Assembly (NCBI GenBank): GCA_937922175.1
Contig: CAKZUU010000196.1
Span: forward strand, 1-8,773
Origin: an uncultured Gemmataceae bacterium
Lineage (GTDB): Bacteria > Planctomycetota > Planctomycetia > Gemmatales > Gemmataceae
Direction: 5' to 3'
Length of the DNA: 8,773 bases
The notes under the pieces are model-generated. The model did not search any database and was not told where the DNA came from. It was given only the letters and a program-made list of their open reading frames with translations. Positions 8,351 through 8,773 of this stretch are shown piece by piece (within the stretch, counting starts at the first letter, position 1; each line of letters starts with the position of its first letter). A program made the position numbers and the translations under genes.

Positions 8351-8585
8351 GTTGGTATTGTGCGTTGACTCCCTCGTTTTTGGCCACCTCAGCCGACGTC
8401 GCTTTCCCCGAGCACGCCGCTCCGAGGCGTTGCCGCACGTCTCCCCACAGCGAACTGTTCGACTCAGAATTTCGAGTGATGGAGCGTGGACATTGGCGGT
8501 TTTCTCTGGGACGGGATGACGAACTTTCGCCGCTAGTCGTCGTCTCTCTATAACTCTCTCCATCACGAGACGAAGGCGGTTTCTT
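8351..8585. promoter_or_regulatory. Divergent intergenic region between sbcD and mqnA
   Basis: These 235 bases separate two genes transcribed away from each other, so promoters for both the repair operon and mqnA should lie here. On the plus strand TATAAC (8549-8554) sits about 32 bases before the mqnA ATG between two CT-rich runs, but no good -35 box is found 16-18 bases upstream. On the minus strand I see no convincing pair before sbcD. A small hairpin ACGCC/GGCGT with a 7-base loop lies at 8414-8430. Open frames crossing the region look non-coding (arginine-rich or without any recognisable motif). Promoter identity is inferred from gene layout only, and no operator such as a LexA box was recognised. 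Confidence 0.5.
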
Positions 8586-8773
8586 ATGGTCCACGTTGGA
8601 GCGGTCAATTACCTGAACACCAAACCGTTGATCGAAGATTTCACCTCGTTCTCGCCGCAGATCGAATTGACACTCCAGGTACCCAGCGTCCTGGCGGATC
8701 AACTCGCTTCCGGACTGTTGGACGTCGCTCTCATCCCGGTCATCGAGTATTTCCGCTCGGGCAGCTATCAGGT
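8586..8773 (+). CDS. mqnA: Chorismate dehydratase MqnA, N-terminal 62 codons, cut by window edge
   Basis: MqnA removes water from chorismate to give 3-[(1-carboxyvinyl)oxy]benzoate, the first step of the futalosine route to menaquinone, in the cytoplasm. The visible 62 residues start MVHVGAVNYLNTKPLI and continue with VPSVLADQLASGLLDVALIP and EYFR. These match the N-terminal lobe of this periplasmic-binding-protein-like fold, where the family commonly has VGAVxYLNTKPL and LDVALIPxxEYFR. The ATG at 8586 is preceded by GAAGGCGG (8572-8579) at a workable distance. There is no signal peptide, as expected for the cytoplasmic enzyme. It is transcribed divergently from sbcD. About three quarters of the protein is outside the window, so the catalytic region cannot be inspected. 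A relative of the same fold, such as MqnD, is less likely from the YLNTKPL motif. Confidence 0.85.
   Translation, partial: MVHVGAVNYLNTKPLIEDFTSFSPQIELTLQVPSVLADQLASGLLDVALIPVIEYFRSGSYQ

Noticed and set aside
8365..8553. A 62-codon plus-strand open frame in the intergenic region.
   Set aside because: It has no recognisable motif and lies where divergent promoters are expected, so it looks like a chance frame.
8351..8608. An 86-residue N-terminal extension of SbcD, also crossing the mqnA start.
   Set aside because: It is arginine-rich and unlike the family; the conserved MRIVHTADWH start is at 8350.
1..8773. A hidden mobile, defence or CRISPR system.
   Set aside because: Both strands are filled by recognisable housekeeping genes with short gaps; no transposase, integrase, tRNA, repeat array or toxin-antitoxin pair was seen.

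Overview
The window reads as ordinary chromosomal DNA from a free-living bacterium of moderately high GC, most likely a planctomycete. That guess rests on the style of the proteins: a short-type alpha-glucan phosphorylase, an SbcC with an LSGSQ signature, and a menaquinone gene of the futalosine route. It is a judgement by eye, not a database result.

Layout from left to right. Positions 1-1970 (minus) hold the first 656 codons of an alpha-glucan phosphorylase whose C-terminus lies beyond the left edge. Positions 1971-2163 are intergenic, with a weak promoter-like pair in front of the phosphorylase and no convincing terminator. Positions 2164-3993 (minus) encode the single-strand exonuclease RecJ. 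Positions 4005-7121 (minus) encode the SbcC/Rad50-type ATPase. Positions 7118-8350 (minus) encode the SbcD/Mre11-type nuclease. Positions 8351-8585 are a divergent intergenic region, and at 8586 a plus-strand gene starts that matches the N-terminus of chorismate dehydratase MqnA and runs off the right edge.

The core is a compact repair operon, transcribed leftward in the order sbcD, sbcC, recJ. sbcD and sbcC overlap by four bases (ATGA), and recJ follows sbcC after 11 bases. SbcCD opens blocked, hairpin or protein-bound DNA ends, and RecJ degrades 5'-ended single strands, so the three products could act one after another on broken ends or stalled forks. The phosphorylase (glycogen/maltodextrin breakdown) and MqnA (menaquinone synthesis) are metabolic neighbours with no evident link to repair.

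I found no mobile element, CRISPR array, RNA gene, large repeat or defence-like cassette. The points worth a second look are modest: the repair operon itself, an uncertain RecJ start with a strong internal ribosome binding site, a non-canonical zinc-hook motif in SbcC, and the lack of a well-placed ribosome binding site before sbcD.
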